Assembly (NCBI RefSeq): GCF_000276665.1
Contig: NW_004955404.1
Coordinates: 32,882,097 to 32,946,096, forward strand
Length of the DNA: 64,000 nt
Direction: 5' to 3'
Origin: Chinchilla lanigera
Lineage: Eukaryota > Chordata > Mammalia > Rodentia > Chinchillidae
Within the stretch, counting starts at the first letter, position 1. Every line of letters starts with the position of its first letter. The notes under the pieces were generated by a model. That model made no database searches, was not told the origin of the DNA, and was given only the letters and a program-made list of their open reading frames with translations. This document shows, one piece after another, positions 48,095 to 60,045 of this stretch. The translations under genes were made by a program, and so were the position numbers.

Positions 48095-49689
48095 CATTTA
48101 TAGTGCCATCATTTATGTATGTGATAAGCAGTAGGAGCAAATACAAAGATAGAGATAATTAAAAATAATAGATTTCTAACCAGGTGGTGATTGTATCTGA
48201 TTTAGAAAATCTAGGAAAGCTTCAGGGTGGTGATCTCTGGAAGAAATACAAAGATGAAAGAAATCTGCTAAAAAATCATTCTAAGCAGAGTAAACAATGC
48301 CAGGAAAGGTGTATTGATTTATTAGTACAGTAAGTGTCTGTTTCCTAGTTAGAATGCTCTGTCTTGAGTATTTTAATAGCACTTATAAAATAAGCATTTT
48401 TATAGCAGATAAAATGGGCACTAAAAAAAAAAGGAATATTTTTCCCTAAGCTAGGGTGTCCAATTCATGTGGGACTTTTGGGTAGTATATTTTGTTGATG
48501 CTTAATGAAATTTGAACAGTAGTTACAGACTGTAATTTAAGAGATAGCCATTCTTTGACCTATTTGTGCAGAAGAGTGGCTCAAGGATTCTACCTTCAAA
48601 ATAACTGCTGACCACATTTCACTGCTTTGAAAATGTCCTTTATATCTGTTAATTGGGAACAGATGAATTTAGCAATTAAATAAAAACAGTGACACTATTT
48701 CAAGAGCGTAAAGCCTGTCCTTGCACTTATGCCCTGGAATACTAATGGCAAGATGCAGACATCCCAATTTCTCATCTCCCATTTCTTTGTTAAATATTAA
48801 TATATTAATTTATATGACCACCGTCTGTCACTAAAGCTTCTGCTTCATCACTTCATGCATCAAAGTTAAATGATTGTACTTAAAGCTTCATTTAGAAAGT
48901 GACTTAGGGACTCTGGCTAATTTATCATAAGCCTTCTTGGATGGTTCTTGTTTAAATATTATGATTGCTGTTTTATAGGCAGAGAATAGAAAGCAAAGAC
49001 ATTGACAGTGTTTATTTACAAGCATTGTGCCTAGAGTGCTTCATTCAGCATAGGATATTAATCCACATTTGTTTAATGCTTTAGACTCGAATGTGGAAGG
49101 GTGGTGCTCACTGAAGAAGAAATATGTATGTGCTCCCTGTTAGACCCCACCAGAGATTTCCCAAATGCCTGATAGCATTACAGATTGAAGAAATGTACGA
49201 TTTTAAATTACTTGTTATCTATGAATAACTGTATAAGACTTTAGCCACTGTATAAAATTACTAACTTTTTAAGGCTCTGTGTGTGCATGTGTATGTGTGA
49301 CAGAAGCTACTCTTCCTCAAATTAGAGTACTATGGATTTCCCTGTTTCACAGGGGATTTATGCTTCTTAATTATGACAGATTACTATATCATCCTTTAAA
49401 AAAATCTATGCAGATCAATAAGAACAAATAAAACCATAAAACCCTATTCTTTATATATAATAGGAAAACTGAGAATACTATAAACTTCAAATAACCTGTG
49501 AGCAGAAAGCCAAACATGAATCTCCAGAAAATTTATTTCTTGTTTCAAGTCTGCATAAAGAGCTGGATTTCTAGGGAAAAATATATGGAAATAAGTGAGA
49601 AGATACAACTGAGCTAGCATCAACTCTCAAAAAGAGAAACTCAGGCCTAACTTTAGAAGAGTTAAAAACAAGCCACTGACTACAGACAG
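48091..49689. other. Unique intron, possible conserved AT-rich block
   Basis: No repeat recognised. 48640-48900 has balanced, low-repeat sequence with homeodomain-type cores (attaatatattaattta). It could be a conserved non-coding element but this cannot be judged from one genome. Confidence 0.35.
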
Positions 49690-50060
49690 GGAGTAAAGTG
49701 TGTGTGACTTCAGCAGCCTCCGGAGGGGGATTGCTTCTTGGGGAGCAGATACAGCAGGCGGACTGCGACCTCTGTGGATAGCCACGTTCTAGTCGCGGGG
49801 ACTGGTGAGTGGTCCTGCGGGATTTTGCAGCTGTGATTGTGTTGAAGCTCTTGAGATGTGAAGATTATCCTGGATTATCTGGGTAGTCCCCAGATGAAAT
49901 GGCACATGGCCTTGTACGAGAGAAGCCGAACAAGATCTGAGAATGGAAGAGAAGACAACGTGAGGGCTGGACAGAGATGGAGTGGTGTAGCCTGGAGCCA
50001 GGAGCACCAAAAACTGGATTTTTACCTGGAACCTCTGAAGGAACCATCCCACTAATCTAG
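49690..50060 (+). mobile_element. MLT1-type MaLR LTR fragment, forward
   Basis: 'attatcctggattatctggg', a purine-rich middle, 'ggagccaggagcacc' and 'gaacctctgaaggaacca' keep the order of an MLT1-type LTR (gattatcctggattatc...gagcctccagaaggaac). Diverged; both strands carry chance open frames here. Confidence 0.5.
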
Positions 50061-50389
50061 AAGGTAAATGGGAAATTTGGGCATTCAGTGGTAAAAACAA
50101 AAAGACCCCAGAGGAATATTGTGGAACCTAAAAGACTAAAAGCAATGGTAAATGGAAAACTTTCCCTGCCCATCACCCCCAAACATTTATTAATTTTTAT
50201 TATATTTCAGTGAATTAACAATTAAAAATTGTATTAAACACCCTAATCCATCATCCCTATTAATGGAATGCAGGTACAAACAGCTTTCAGAACCACTCTA
50301 AGAAGAAAGCAAAATGAGAATCAAAAACTATCAGCTGATACACTACAAATGCAATTCAGTTGTCCAAACACTTATTTGGGATTGTGGGG

Positions 50390-50740
50390 GAAGAGGAAAC
50401 GCTTACATTAGAATTTGAAATTTAACAAAAGAAATGGACCAAAAAAGGGAAGAAATAAACAAAATTTACTTGAATTAAGGGAAGAAATGGAAAAATGGGT
50501 AAAATCACAAGCAACAAAGATGAAATTAGAAACATTCAGAAGGCAGTGGGTTAGAAGGAAACCTTAGTAGAGGGCATCAAAGATAGACAGCTAACCAAAT
50601 GAATGAAAAGATAAAGAAAAGGCAAAATTGATCTTACAGAAGTCACTGAGATGAAAGACAAAGAAAATATTCAGCATACCAAATTGGAATCTCTGGAGAA
50701 GAACTAATACTTAAAACTAAGTTGAAGAAAACCTTTTTGA
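50390..50740 (+). mobile_element. Possible L1/HAL1 ORF1-like remnant
   Basis: Translation of part gives KKEINKIYLELREEMEKW, a charged coiled-coil composition like LINE ORF1, followed by AT-rich sequence with stops. Weak call. Confidence 0.3.
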
Positions 50741-51494
50741 ATTAAACACCTGAATGTCCAGAATGGAAGGGATTTCCATGTGCCTAGGAAAATTGACAAG
50801 GAATGATCAATTTCTGTACATACCATACAAGAAGAGAGAAAATGATAAAAGGAAAATCCCCGTGGCTATAGCAGAGGTTATCATGCTACATAACTTAGAG
50901 CTAGCAAAGGTTTGCATTTTTTTAAAGAGCTATAAAAGAAAGTATTTATGACAGAGGATGTGTGTGACCCACAGTATTCAAAATATCTGCTACCTGGCCC
51001 TTGCACAGAGCATGGGAGCTGATCCCTGGCCTTTAGAAATGAAACAAAGTACCAACTGTGCACGCACAAATAATAAGAGCAAGGTAGCATAGGCTGGTAT
51101 TAGACTTCTGCCCAGAAACATGCTAAGGAGGCAACAATTTACAAAACTCTGTATGAACCAAGAATTTCTTCTCTAGCCAGCCTGTTTATGAAGGATCAAA
51201 ACTATGGAAAAGCAGTTCTAAAAATTTAAAACTCTTAAGGACTTGGGCACCCAGAAGCCCTCGTTAAGGACTTTAAGAGGATGACTGACAAACAAGAGGA
51301 GACTGGGAATATTTTGGTAAGATGATTGGTAGTAAACATCCAGCATTTTTACTTATGTGAATGAACAGAAGAGTAATATTTAAATGTTCCGACAGTGTTA
51401 CAGGAAAGCATTAAAAAAAGCTTGATCCTGGCTTGTGCATTAGATGCTGCAGCATTATTACATCAGTGTTAATGGATTTATGAATTAGATTTGT

Positions 51495-51780
51495 TATATA
51501 AGAGAGTATACTCTTTCATGTACGTGTTTGCAGTATGTGTTTGCGCTCTTTGGTGGAGTTGGTACACGTACATAACGCATCCCCACTCTTTGTTTTCATC
51601 CTTTATCTCCCTCTTCCCTTCATCCTCCTCCTGTCTCTCGGTCCCCTTCCCCTCTGAGAACAGTGTCTCCTTACTTCCAAGTATCTGTCTTATTTTGCTC
51701 TGTATTTTTACTCTTGGTTTCTCATATGTTAATAAGCTAAAATAATATAAAATAGCTTTGAACATGCATTAACAAAAAAA
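51495..51780 (-). mobile_element. L1 3' tail, reverse
   Basis: On the minus strand: a purine-rich stretch, atgtacgtgtaccaactcca and aaacacgtacatg. It matches the tail of the L1 at 56165-56885 (atgtaccaactccctacac, aaacatgtactaat). The pyrimidine-rich + strand region (tcatcctcctcctgtctc) is the complement of the L1 purine tract. Confidence 0.65.
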
Positions 51781-52311
51781 GAATGTACTTGTTCTTAGTA
51801 TAGTCGTACATGCGGGAGTATTTAGGATTAAAGGGACAATATATATGGAACTTACTCTCAGATATTCAGAAAAAATGGATGTTCATGCAGATGTATTTGT
51901 GTGTAAATATGTATGTGTATATGCGTATGTATACACACATATATGCCCTGCTGTTAGATAGATGAAAGATAAAGAGATGAATGATTAAGCAATTGGACAG
52001 GATCATGTACTTTGGGTTTTAAGAGGGCAACAATTTAAAATCCAGGTAAAAGTATATGTGGCAGGTTTTTATATATATTTTTGTAATTTTCATGTAACTT
52101 ACAATTTATTTCAAATTAAAAGTAGCTCCAAAAGCAGTACCAAGTGGTTGGTAAGAGATTGTGCTGACAGCCCTGAGGGTGGCCACCGGAATTCTTTCTT
52201 CTTGGAAACTAGAAATGAAGATAGAGCTCCTTCGCTGTGGCCTCCTCTGACTTGCCAGACATTTCCTGGATTCGTGCTTATTATCAAAAGCCAGCTGTAG
52301 GATTTAGCTTT

Positions 52312-52393
52312 GGGGGGCGCGTACTGGGACTCAAACTCAGGACCTCACACTTGCCAGGCAGGCGCTGCACCACTGAGCTAAATTCCCAGACCC
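52312..52393 (-). mobile_element. ID-like SINE, reverse
   Basis: gtactgggactcaaactcag, gacctcacacttgccaggca and ctgagctaaattcccag. A perfect 14-bp target-site duplication, taggatttagcttt, lies at 52298-52311 and 52394-52407. The body has several changes from the young copies, but the duplication is intact. Confidence 0.92.
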
Positions 52394-52407
52394 TAGGATT
52401 TAGCTTT

Positions 52408-53638
52408 TTTGATACCTATAATTTTGTAACTTGTTTCTAAGTTAGAAAAAACATTCTTTGGCTCATGTCACACATATTTTAGTGGCTATTATGTGCACTA
52501 TTCCAAGTGTAGTAGAGGTAGGAGTTGGAGAAAATGCGTTATTTTAGTGCAGCGCTTGAGACTGGAGTATAACAGCCGGTAGCGAAGGTCTGTACTGGGC
52601 TGAACGTCCCAGGCCCCGGTGGTGGTGTGCTGGGGTCTTCCCACTCAGGGCGGAGTGAGCCCCATGGGGATAGTGGTTCTGTTTGAAGTGGCAAGGCCGG
52701 CTGCCAAAGAAAGACCTGGAAAGGGAAATTCAAGGGCTGACGTCAGGAATAAGGCAGATATTGAGGTCAAAAGTAGGTGAGAGCATAGTGGTTTGGGGAA
52801 ATAGCCTGGAAAGGTAAAGGTGCCGGCGTTCATGGATTGATTTTAGAGAAGCAAACCCATCAGCATGAGATTCATACCAGTCTGGCTGAGAAAACGAGAG
52901 ACTAAAAATATGTTCCTTTAATTCATGGCTATGTGGTGTAAAAGATTTCTTACAAAGCATTTGACTGTGCTCTTCCTTTTTTAACTTACTTTTTCCTTTA
53001 AAAGCAAGTGTTTAGAAAGCTGTCCCGAATACAATTATAATAAGTTTGTAGTGCCGTGTTTAGAAATTTGGCATGTGTTACATATATTGTACAGTTCTAA
53101 AAATGCTGTTATTAAAACAGTAACAGCTGAAAATACACTGAAGGTGTCATTAATTTATACATGAACATGCTTTCTAAATACAGTTTTAAAACTGTATTTT
53201 ATTTAAAAGACATAGAAGGCTTATGGTCTTTGCCAAATCTGAGTCCCTTACTTTGGTCTTTGTGGACATAAATGCTTTTATTCGTAAGCCTGTTTGGTTC
53301 CGTTCCCTTCCCTTTGCCTGGAGGAGGAGCACTGTAGTCTGGAGACACCCAGGGGGGAGGACTTTGCTTCTCTGGGTCACCTCCTCAGGAGGAAGGAAAG
53401 GTTGGCGTCCTTATTCATATTTAGGTCCACAGAATGCTGCTCCTGCTGGCCCGGCTGCTGACCCCTAGGACAGGCAGGCCGAATGGAATGTGTCCCGGGA
53501 TTTACAGGTGATGATGACAGTTCTGGCTAATCAGAGGAATTGCCAGGTTCCTGAAGCTGGGCTGTGGTCCTCAAGTGCTGCTCTTATTCCTAGAGTTACA
53601 CAGAGGGAATTCCTCAGAGGAAGAAAACTCTGAAATTA
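52408..53638. other. Unique intron
   Basis: GC-richer than average around 52540-52760. Overlapping reverse frames at 52539-52960 are proline- and serine-rich without a known domain. No repeat recognised. Confidence 0.4.
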
Positions 53639-53652
53639 CTTGCAGTATTTTA

Positions 53653-53745
53653 TTTTATTTTATTTTATTTTGGTGCCAGGAATCAAACTCAGGACCTTGC
53701 ACTTGCCAGGCAGGCGCTTGTGCCACTGAACTATATCCCTGACCC
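53653..53745 (-). mobile_element. ID-like SINE, reverse
   Basis: A TTTTA-repeat tail, then ggtgccaggaatcaaactca, gaccttgcacttgccaggca and actgaactatatccctgacc. A perfect 14-bp target-site duplication, cttgcagtatttta, lies at 53639-53652 and 53746-53759. Confidence 0.92.
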
Positions 53746-54239
53746 CTTGCAGTATTTTAAATTAATGACTTTAGTGATGCATAGAGGAAGAGACTGTGTG
53801 ACTGAGACAGGGAAATGCAGGGAAATGCAAAATGGTAGTACATAGTTCCGCTGTGCCACAAACGCTGTGTGCCTGATGCTAAGTTCTGACATGGGGGTGC
53901 AGAAATGATAAAAAGTCACTGTGCTTCAAGAGCTCCCTGTCCAGTGTGAAAGACAGTGTGTGCAGAGACAGGAGGGCTGTGTCGAGGAAAAGACGCTCCC
54001 TCAAAACTCAGCCGCGGAGGAGGTTAGGGAGGGTTCCTGGAGAAGGCAGTGAATGAATAGGATTGGAACATGAGGTAATGGTGTGAAGAAGCGAGGAAAG
54101 GGGAGAGGAGAGAGAAATGGGAATGTCAGTGCCTTACCATCAGCACAGGAAGATAAAACCTGAAGAAGAGGTGAAAAGCCTGAGTTAAGAAACAACACTG
54201 CTGAATGTATTTATCTATACATTTTTTGTCTCCATTCTT

Positions 54240-54662
54240 TTCCTATGACTGCCTTGACAAATCACCACAAACGTAGGGCCTTAACAGAAAAGCTTACTCT
54301 CTCACAGCTCTGGAGGCTGGAAGTCCAACATGAAGGTGCTGACAGGCCTTGCTCCCTCTCTGAAACCTATAGGAGGGAATCCTGCCTAATCTTTGTCAGC
54401 TCCTGTCATTCATCAGAATGGTGTTGGTGTCCCTGGCTTGCAGAGGAATCGCTTCATTCTGTATCTGTCTTCTGTGTGTCACAGTGTGTCTTGTCCTTTT
54501 ATAAGGACACCAGTCATATTGGATTAAGGGCCCCTGCATGTTCCAGCACAATTCCAAGTTAGCTTGCAATGGCCCTCTTTCCAAACAAGATTGCATTCTG
54601 AAGCAGTGAGTATTAATTTTTCAGCATATCATATCAGGGGCACAAGTCAATCCGAAACAGTA
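54240..54662 (-). mobile_element. MLT1-type MaLR LTR, reverse
   Basis: The + strand reads as the reverse complement of an MLT1-type LTR: 'ctatgactgccttgacaaat', 'ctctcacagctctggaggct', 'ggaagtccaacatgaaggtg', 'ttataaggacaccagtcata', 'ttggattaagggcccc'. The two open frames here (54245-54562 + and 54396-54596 -) are chance frames in the LTR. Confidence 0.75.
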
Positions 54663-54842
54663 CCCATAAGCGAATGTTTAATTTATATTTCCCCCAGGAG
54701 CTGCTTAACAGAAGGCCACTCAGTGGGGACCTGTACTTTTGGGCTCAAAGACCAAGGTGGTTTTTTAAATGGCCCGTGGCAGAAGAAAGGCAAATATGAA
54801 CACAATGAACAGAAAAAGAACACTCAGTATGAATAACTGTAG

Positions 54843-54945
54843 GACTGGGGATTTAGCTCAGTGGCACAGCGCCTGCCTGGCAAGCGCAAGGTCATGAGTT
54901 TGATTCCTGGTACCGGAAAAAAAAAAAACAACCAACTTCTACTCT
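54843..54945 (+). mobile_element. Young ID-like SINE, forward
   Basis: Forward copy: gactggggatttagctcagt, agcgcctgcctggcaagcgc and ttcctggtaccgg, then an A-rich tail. A 17-bp target-site duplication beginning agtatgaataact (one mismatch) lies at 54826-54842 and 54946-54962. Confidence 0.93.
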
Positions 54946-54962
54946 AGTATGAATAACTCTAG

Positions 54963-55912
54963 TAGCCCCCATTAGGTACACAGTCGGTAGCATCTTCTAA
55001 GCAGCTGTGTAGAAGCTCTTTGAGAACTACCGTTTGGGAGGTATTATGAGGGAGAATAAGTAGATAGGCCTTCAGAGGTCCTGGGGCGGTGATGCATAGA
55101 CCTGCCCGTGCTAAATCACTGTACCTTGTAGAAGCATAAAAGGAACAGAGACACTGGAGCTAACAACAGGGCCACTGACCTGCAAAACAATTTATTTAAA
55201 AGATTGTATGTATTTGCTTTGAAATCTAGAATGAAAGCGTGAAGACAAGGTATAGATTTCTGTGATCGAGAACAGAAGCAAGCTCTTACCTGAATATTTT
55301 CCTTAATTCTATAATTCCTAATGTAGTGCTTATTATATATGTATAATCTCCTATAGATAAGTGGGTGAAACACTGTCCAGTTTTTAGACATTCAATGCTC
55401 ATGTACTTTCTCAAGAACATATCTGTAAACTGAAAAGCTATACTTTTCTCACTGTTTTCATGACTGTATGAACTTGTTTGACTATTAATCTACAGAGCAC
55501 CTGGGCAGTACTGAGACCTTGAGCTGTATTGAATTGCCTCTTCAAATATTATCCTGCAGTTCCACCAAATTTATGTTATTAGACCGTAGTCCTCTTTCCC
55601 TTCTTACCATTTTTATTTCTCTTAGGAAGAAAAGTTGAAATAGCTTCCTAACTGTACTTATCCATTTTTAAAGCCTTGCAGTTTAAACAGATATGTAACA
55701 TCATACCTTATACTCTCATCTTTTAACTATTTTAAATTTTTTATTATTTTTGATCCATAAATCATAATTGCATAGATTTATGCTTACTCACTTACAAATG
55801 GATCAAATAATTTCTCCTACTCACTTGGCTGAGTTGTTGTATACATCTAGAGGATTAAAGTTTGAAAGATCAAAATTTTAAAATTTGTAAATTAGTATAG
55901 AACTGCAAAAGT
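54963..55912. other. Unique intron
   Basis: No repeat or exon recognised. The reverse frame 55116-55391 (91 codons) shows no known domain. Confidence 0.4.
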
Positions 55913-56063
55913 ATTTTTTTTTTTTGGAGACAATGTCTCACTCTGTAGTTCAGGCTAACCTTAAACTCATTACATAGCCCTGACTGGCCTAGAACTTGCA
56001 CAGATCCTCCTGCTTCAACCTCCCAAGTGCTGGGATTACAGGCATCCTCCATCATGCCCAGCT
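55913..56063 (-). mobile_element. B1-type SINE, reverse
   Basis: ggagacaatgtctcactctg, gatcctcctgcttcaacctc, ccaagtgctgggattacagg and catcatgcccagct. The flanks gcaaaagta and gtaaaagta look like a short target-site duplication. Confidence 0.9.
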
Positions 56064-56164
56064 GTAAAAGTAGATTTTTTAAAAAGATGTATGGAGAGAA
56101 TTTTTCAACAGTAGATTAAGAAAAAGTTAAAAATTTTGATTTTAATATACTATGTATGAAGATC

Positions 56165-56885
56165 ATTACAAGCTTCCTGAAATGAATCGACACACCTCAG
56201 AAGAAGTACAAATGGCCAACAAATAAATGAAGAAAGTTTCACCATCACTGAGCACTAGAGATAGGCAAATTAAAACATCTTACACCAGAAAGTGTGGCCA
56301 TCAGCAAGAATAAAATAATAAATGCTGGTGAGGCTTCAGGAAAAAGGAACCCTGCTATGTCTTTGGTGAGAGCCTAAACTAGTACAACTACTATGGAAAT
56401 CAGTATAGAGATTCCTCAAAAAACTAAAACTAGAAATTCCACTTGATCCAGTATTTCCCTTCTAGGTATCTTCCCAAAAGAGTTAAAGATATCATACAAC
56501 AGTGATACATACATACCTGTGTTTATACCAGCACAACTCATAATCTGGGAAGCGCCTGTATGTCCATCAACAAATGAATGGTTGTAGGAAAATAGGTAAA
56601 CTTGGGAACATAGTGTTAAGTGAAATAAATCAGACATACAAGCCATACAAGCTTAAATACCCCATGGTTTCTCATATATAAGAAACCCAAAATAAAAATA
56701 AACAGCCAAATAAAAGATAGGAAATAGAGAAATATTTTTCAGATGGGAAAGGGATCAGGAGATGGAAAAAGAGGGAGGGAAGGGAAAGATGAAGAGTACA
56801 GAATTGAGATGTGTCATGTACATGTACCAACTCCCTACACAGAATGTAATCGTGATGTAATGCAAACATGTACTAATAAAAAATA
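56165..56885 (+). mobile_element. 5'-truncated L1 end, forward
   Basis: It carries the end of ORF2 ('aatgctggtgaggcttcagg', 'gattcctcaaaaaactaaaa', 'ggtatcttcccaaaagagtt', 'agtgaaataaatcagacata') and a 3' UTR with a purine-rich part and atgtaccaactccctacac. It ends in acatgtactaataaaaaa. ORF2 is broken by stops. The tail differs from that of the L1 at 30005-33376, so it belongs to another lineage. Confidence 0.85.
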
Positions 56886-57114
56886 AAAACTGGGAGAACC
56901 ATTTGTACAAGATGAAAAGTATGGCCTGAGTGGAGAAAACAGAAAGTCACAGAGGCTTAAATGCCACTGTTCAAAGCTGTGCATGCATAATAGAAAGAAA
57001 ACATGTCTGTGATGTAGTGAATGCTCAGTACATATACAGTAATGATTACCATGTGGCTGGATACCACTACTTTCAAAATTCCTTCGGTGTTTGTATTGGA
57101 AATGCTATATGTAT

Positions 57115-57586
57115 TGGTTAAGGTTTGTGTCTAGATGTCTTCCCAAAGCCTCTTGCGCTCATAGGTGGAGCTTTTCAGAGGTGGCTGGTTCTAGAGAGTG
57201 TGATGCTGGAATTAAGGGTGTGATGCTGGGATCAAGCATATGTGATTACTGAATTAGTCCACTATTGGTTTGGGAATGGATACTGGGAAAGCCCTCCCTA
57301 GGAGTGGGTGTTACCTGCTCTAAGGGCAGGTGGCTTGGACAGAATATAAGGGATGGAAAGACCGCTGCTGGAGCTGCTTGCTGCTTTCAACCTTGTGCTT
57401 TGCTGCTCTCTGCCTGCCATGAACTGTTTGTCCTCCGCATTTCCCCTCTCCCAATGCCACCCTGCCTCAAAGTCAGCCAATTATGGACTGAAACCTCTAC
57501 AAACTGTGAGATGAAATAAACCTTTCCTTCTTTAATTTTGGGTCTTGGGTATTTGTCTCAGCAGCAAGAGAAAAGTAACTAAGATA
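57115..57586 (+). mobile_element. MaLR-type LTR, forward (first of two)
   Basis: It has the LTR layout tggttaaggtttgtgtctag...attatggactgaaacctc...gatgaaataaacctttcctt...gtatttgtctcagcagcaag...aagtaactaagata. AATAAA lies near 57514. About 472 bp, roughly 100 bp longer than the second copy. No clear target-site duplication. ORR1/MT-like by memory. Confidence 0.75.
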
Positions 57587-58440
57587 GTGTTATAACAAAA
57601 TAAATGAAAAATGTGGAATCTCTGATATTATATATGGCCAATCTTTTGAGGGATTTGGAAACCTTCCTGTATGAGACTCCTTTCTGACACGTACTTTCTT
57701 TTTGATCACTGGTAGTACAGGAACAGTGTCTAGTTGAATAGTTTTCAAAATTGAGCCAACACCTGAAGATTGCAGAGTAAACCAGCAGATAAACTGATAG
57801 CATTCCTTGTACGAGGGCAGCTTTTACAAAAGCCTAAGAGAGGAGTGTGTTTCTGTGTCATCATGTCTGAGATGTGGCTGATGTGACTTGCCCACAAAGC
57901 TTGAACTTGGGGAAGAGCAGATCATGTATATCATCATGATGACTTCAGCTTTCATTCTAAAGGGAAGCCTTGAATATGCAGCTCTTACTCAGAAGAGAGA
58001 AAAGAAACATCAAACGACAGGCAAAGTATAAATGGAAAAGAGTCCTGAACTGGTGATGAGGAACCAGATGTTAGTGTGGTCTTTGCCATCCAATCTCTAG
58101 ATGTCCTTCATCACATTGAATGCTCTGGATTTTGATTTTAATTTTAGAATTGAAACAGGTGACCTATAAGAGTCTTTATTTTTTTTTTAAGTTCTGAAGT
58201 ATTGTCCTATATTAAATTTTTTGAAGACTGGAAATTGAGGAGAAGAGAAATAAGTGTTGGAAAGTTTCATGAAGGAAAGTAGTTTGGGCTGGGTTTTTTA
58301 ATTGTTCAGAGCTTGAATATTTAGGACAAAGAAGACAGGACAGTTTGATCCAGGTATGGAGTATCCTGGTGGGACTCCAGGCAGAGTATGTACTGGACAT
58401 GAGGAACCACAAATAAACTAGATCAGTGAGAATGGAAGGA
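57587..58440. other. Spacer between two MaLR LTRs
   Basis: 854 bp with no primer-binding site, polypurine tract or coding remnant that I recognise as retroviral. Probably ordinary intron. Confidence 0.5.
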
Positions 58441-58812
58441 TGTCATGGTTTGTGTCTGGATGTCCTCCCAAAGCCTCATGGGGTCATGGATGGGCTTCTA
58501 GAGTTTTTGATTGATCCATGGTCCAGTGCTGGGATTATGGATGTGAGTGCTACACCTGCCCTGGGGCGAGTAGTTTGCATACAATGTAAGGGAAGGAAAG
58601 AGGCTGCTTGCTGCTCCTCCCTTTTTTGCTCTTGCTGCTTTTGCTGTGTTATGCCTCTTTGAAGTGTTGCCCCTGTGTCATGCCACCCTGCCTTGGAGCC
58701 AGCTGATTATAGACTGAAACCTGCACAAATTGTAAGCTAAATAAACCTTTCCTTCCTTAGTTTTGGGCATTAGATATTTTGTCTCAGCAATGATAGAAAA
58801 GTGACCAAGACA
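58441..58812 (+). mobile_element. MaLR-type solo LTR, forward (second of two)
   Basis: 372 bp from TGTCATGGTTTG to CAAGACA, with TG...CA ends. The flanks aagga (58436-58440) and aaggg (58813-58817) form a 5-bp target-site duplication with one mismatch, as expected for ERVL/MaLR. It contains ctaaataaacctttccttcc and gatattttgtctcagcaatg. Solo LTR. Confidence 0.85.
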
Positions 58813-59399
58813 AAGGGGAACCCTAGAAGTATTTTAGGTAGATACGGGATTTATACATATAGTTGAAAGACAAGCAAGATTTTTAACATGTTCTGGTAAG
58901 AACTATTACATATTTTAGAAGATAGACTTAATAGCTTTATGTCACTGTTTAAACAATGATAATGCTCTTTATTTCTAGCCATACATCATTTCAGACCAAC
59001 AACCAGCTTGAGAAACACAAGTTTTGGTGCATTGGTAGGGAATAAATCCTAAAAAATGTCTGCGAGATTAGACTTATCTGTCTCCCTTATGAAAACAGAA
59101 CAAAGGAACCACAAACAGAGCTGAGAACTAGAATGGTGATTGCTATGAGGGTAACTATACAAACACTGCTACATGGATATAAAGAGCTGGACAAGCAATG
59201 AGGAATGGAGTTCTGAACATCAGACACCAACATTAAATTGGGACATTTAAGGTGGGCTAAAATGTTTCTGGCACAATGGCACCCTGACTCCCAGCAGAAG
59301 CAGGCAGAAAGTCGCTTTTTAAGTATGATCAGTATATATATGCAGGATGTTAATTAACAGTTTAAGATCAAGTGGATCACAATCATTTATCACCAACTT

Positions 59400-60045
59400 T
59401 ATTAGGATACAAGACATTTAAAATGAGAGTTAAAGAATTAAACTGAACATTTAAACACTTAGGAGTATAAATATTGGAGTTAAATACGGAAAATATAATG
59501 TCAGTGTATGCACATTTAAAGAATAAAAAATGAATCACAGAAGTGAGCAAGCAATGAAAGACTTGAGAATGACCAAGGAGATCTCAGAAGGAACCCCACG
59601 GAATAAGGAGAGTAAGAAGCAGGCAAGTCATGATAAAGAGAGAATTGATGAACTGGAAAACACAAGTGATTACTCAGAAAGGTAACAGAGAGAAAAGGAA
59701 ATGAAATATGCAAAGATTGAGAGGCTAACTGTAATATTTAACTTCCTAGTAGAGAGACAATAGAAGGAATGAAGGAAAGGGTCGGTATTTGAAAATATAT
59801 TGGTGGAGGGGCTCGGGATTTAGCTCAGCGGCAAAGCGCCTGCCTGGCAAGCACAAGGTCATGAGTTCAATTCCTGGTACCAGAAGAAAAACTAAAACAA
59901 AAACAACAAAAAACAAACAGACAAGCAAGAAAATATATTGGTGGAGAATTGCCAAAACATATACACATTTAAATTCAAAGATTCAGGATGTACGTACGGT
60001 GTATCCCAAGTAGAAGTGGCAGAAATTGAGAATGTCACGTCAGCA
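59400..60045 (+). mobile_element. Old HAL1/L1M ORF1-like remnant, forward
   Basis: Purine-rich decayed coding sequence ('aaggagatctcagaaggaac', 'agagaattgatgaactgg', and after the SINE 'gaattgccaaaacat', 'aaagattcaggatgtacg') resembles the ORF1 region of ancient L1M/HAL1 elements. Stops throughout. Confidence 0.45.
59809..59928 (+). mobile_element. Young ID-like SINE, forward
   Basis: ggctcgggatttagctcagc, ggcaaagcgcctgcctggca and ttcaattcctggtaccag, with a tail of aaaac-type units. A perfect 18-bp target-site duplication, gaaaatatattggtggag, lies at 59791-59808 and 59929-59946, the longest in this window. Confidence 0.94.

Noticed and set aside
49789..50100. Overlapping open frames on both strands near 49.8-50.1 kb
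   Set aside because: They lie in an MLT1-type LTR fragment and have no coding resemblance.
52539..52960. Three overlapping reverse frames, proline/serine-rich
   Set aside because: Composition follows local GC content; no domain and no consistent exon borders.
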